A DNA stretch of 7,429 nt, from contig CAJKQK010000090.1 of assembly GCA_905202055.1 (NCBI GenBank), forward strand, positions 1-7,429. Reading direction: 5' to 3'. The position numbers were made by a program, and so were the translations under genes. Shown one piece after another: positions 6,583 through 7,429 of the stretch (positions are counted from its first letter, which is position 1; each line of letters begins with the position of its first letter). The notes beneath the pieces were generated by a model. It worked only from the letters and a program-made list of their open reading frames with translations. It did no database searches and was not told where the DNA came from. The DNA is from an uncultured Oxalobacter sp. (GTDB lineage Bacteria; Pseudomonadota; Gammaproteobacteria; Burkholderiales; Burkholderiaceae_D).

Positions 6583-6600
6583 GCTCAGAAAACAGACTGA

Positions 6601-7429
6601 TTAAACTACCTGTTTTGCATGCAGTTCCTTGATCTTGGCATCGTCAAGACCCAGTTCTTTCAGAACTTCATCGGTATGTTCGCCCAACAGCGGAGCACGG
6701 GTGATTTCCGGTTTGAATCCGGAGAATTTGAACGGTGCGCCAACGGTCAGGTGGTTACCACGAACTTCGTCGACAACTTCAACAACGGTACCGACTTTCT
6801 GCAGGGAAGGATCGTGAGCCAGTTCTTTCATGGACATAACCGGACCGCATGGAATGCCGTACTGTGCAGCCCATTCGGTAACTTCGAATTTGTCCTTGTC
6901 AGCGAATTTGGTTTCGATGAAGGAGAAGATGTCCATCAGTTTGTCAACACGGCCTTCGAATGTGTTGTATGCTGGATCGTCTTTCCATTCCGGCTTGTCG
7001 ATCATGTCGCAGATCTGTGGCCACATGTTGGCAGCGATGGTGAAGTAAACGTAGGAGTCCGCATCGGTTTCCCAACCTTTACATTTCAGCATCCAGCCTG
7101 GCTGGCCGCCGCCACCTGCGTTACCGCCACGTGGTACGGAAGTGATGTTGTCGAAAGACAGTGGGTTACCGTCTCTGTCGAAAGCGAAGTTAGGCTGTGC
7201 CTGTGGGTATTCAGCCAGGATGCCGGTTCTTTCCAGACGTTGCTGGTCACGCAGTTTGATACGAACCAGATTCAGAACAGCGTCCTGCATGGCAACGGCA
7301 ACTTTCTGGCCACGGCCGGTTTTATGACGCATTTCCAGAGCTGCCAGAATACCGATCATCAGGTGCATACCGGAGTTGGAGTCACCCAGAGCTGCGCCGG
7401 AAACGGTTGGAGGACCATCCCAGAAACCG
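6601..7429 (-). CDS. frc: Formyl-CoA:oxalate CoA-transferase, C-terminal 275 residues (5' end outside window)
   Basis: Class III (CaiB/BaiF family) CoA transferase that moves CoA from formyl-CoA to oxalate, giving formate and oxalyl-CoA for oxalyl-CoA decarboxylase in the cytosol. The visible part corresponds to residues 154-428 of the 428-residue O. formigenes enzyme: it starts in GFWDGPPTVSGAALGD, whose last residue is the catalytic Asp169 that forms the aspartyl-CoA intermediate, contains the mobile glycine loop GGGGQ (258-262), and ends in HAKQVV with TAA at 6603-6601. The reading frame is open to the window edge, so the internal ATG at 7368 (Met174) is not the start. From memory it differs from the type enzyme by a few conservative changes (for example Leu in MKELAHD, Val in VDEVRG). 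Codons are strongly biased towards GGT, CGT, CTG and AAC, as in a highly expressed gene. A strong terminator follows directly; the promoter lies outside. Confidence 0.97.
   Translation of the reverse strand, partial: GFWDGPPTVSGAALGDSNSGMHLMIGILAALEMRHKTGRGQKVAVAMQDAVLNLVRIKLRDQQRLERTGILAEYPQAQPNFAFDRDGNPLSFDNITSVPRGGNAGGGGQPGWMLKCKGWETDADSYVYFTIAANMWPQICDMIDKPEWKDDPAYNTFEGRVDKLMDIFSFIETKFADKDKFEVTEWAAQYGIPCGPVMSMKELAHDPSLQKVGTVVEVVDEVRGNHLTVGAPFKFSGFKPEITRAPLLGEHTDEVLKELGLDDAKIKELHAKQVV

Noticed and set aside
6340..6600. 86-codon plus-strand open frame in the hydrolase-frc gap, with an AGGAGG and a TTG inside it (about 6512-6525)
   Set aside because: It translates through the frc terminator stem, begins with a repetitive MSYMSYM stretch from an AT-rich tandem 9-mer, and has no recognisable domain. 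The internal AGGAGG plus TTG would give only a 26-residue peptide crossing the same stem.
7366..7368. ATG at 7368 as the start of frc
   Set aside because: The frame stays open to the window edge with residues that match the known enzyme, including catalytic Asp169 upstream of this Met, so it is an internal methionine.

Overview
The window most likely comes from an Oxalobacter species (Betaproteobacteria, Burkholderiales, Oxalobacteraceae). The strongest evidence is the minus-strand gene at the right edge. It encodes the C-terminal 275 residues of formyl-CoA transferase (Frc), the CoA transferase of oxalate catabolism. From memory the sequence is nearly identical to O. formigenes Frc, with the catalytic aspartate (Asp169) and the glycine loop (258-261) in the expected places. 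Species cannot be fixed without a search.

Layout, left to right. (1) Positions 1-219 are a leader or intergenic region with one imperfect hairpin, perhaps the terminator of a gene off the left edge. (2) Positions 220-3203 hold a tight two-gene plus-strand operon with an 11-nt gap: a hydantoinase/oxoprolinase-type ASKHA ATPase, then a histone-deacetylase-family zinc amidohydrolase with a C-terminal four-cysteine zinc-ribbon-like extension. (3) Positions 3204-3356 contain three consecutive hairpins that separate this operon from the next gene. (4) Positions 3357-5003 encode a plus-strand AAA+ ATPase with a large unrecognised N-terminal region. (5) A near-symmetrical 18-bp stem terminator at 5027-5065 probably serves both the AAA+ gene and the convergent gene to its right. 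(6) Positions 5226-6176 (minus) encode a metallo-beta-lactamase-fold hydrolase with Cys-Gly-Cys motifs at both ends. (7) Positions 6177-6600 are non-coding, with an AT-rich promoter-like stretch for the hydrolase, a sigma54-like GG-N10-GC element, and the frc terminator. (8) frc (minus) runs from 7429 (cut by the window edge) to 6601.

Functionally, frc is the only gene with a firm pathway: exchange of CoA between formyl-CoA and oxalate. The hydantoinase-like and deacetylase-like genes are probably co-transcribed and may act on a common amide or cyclic-amide substrate, but the substrate cannot be read from the sequence. The AAA+ gene and the hydrolase are separate transcription units without an obvious link to oxalate metabolism. 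No tRNA, rRNA, CRISPR array, insertion sequence or attachment site was seen.
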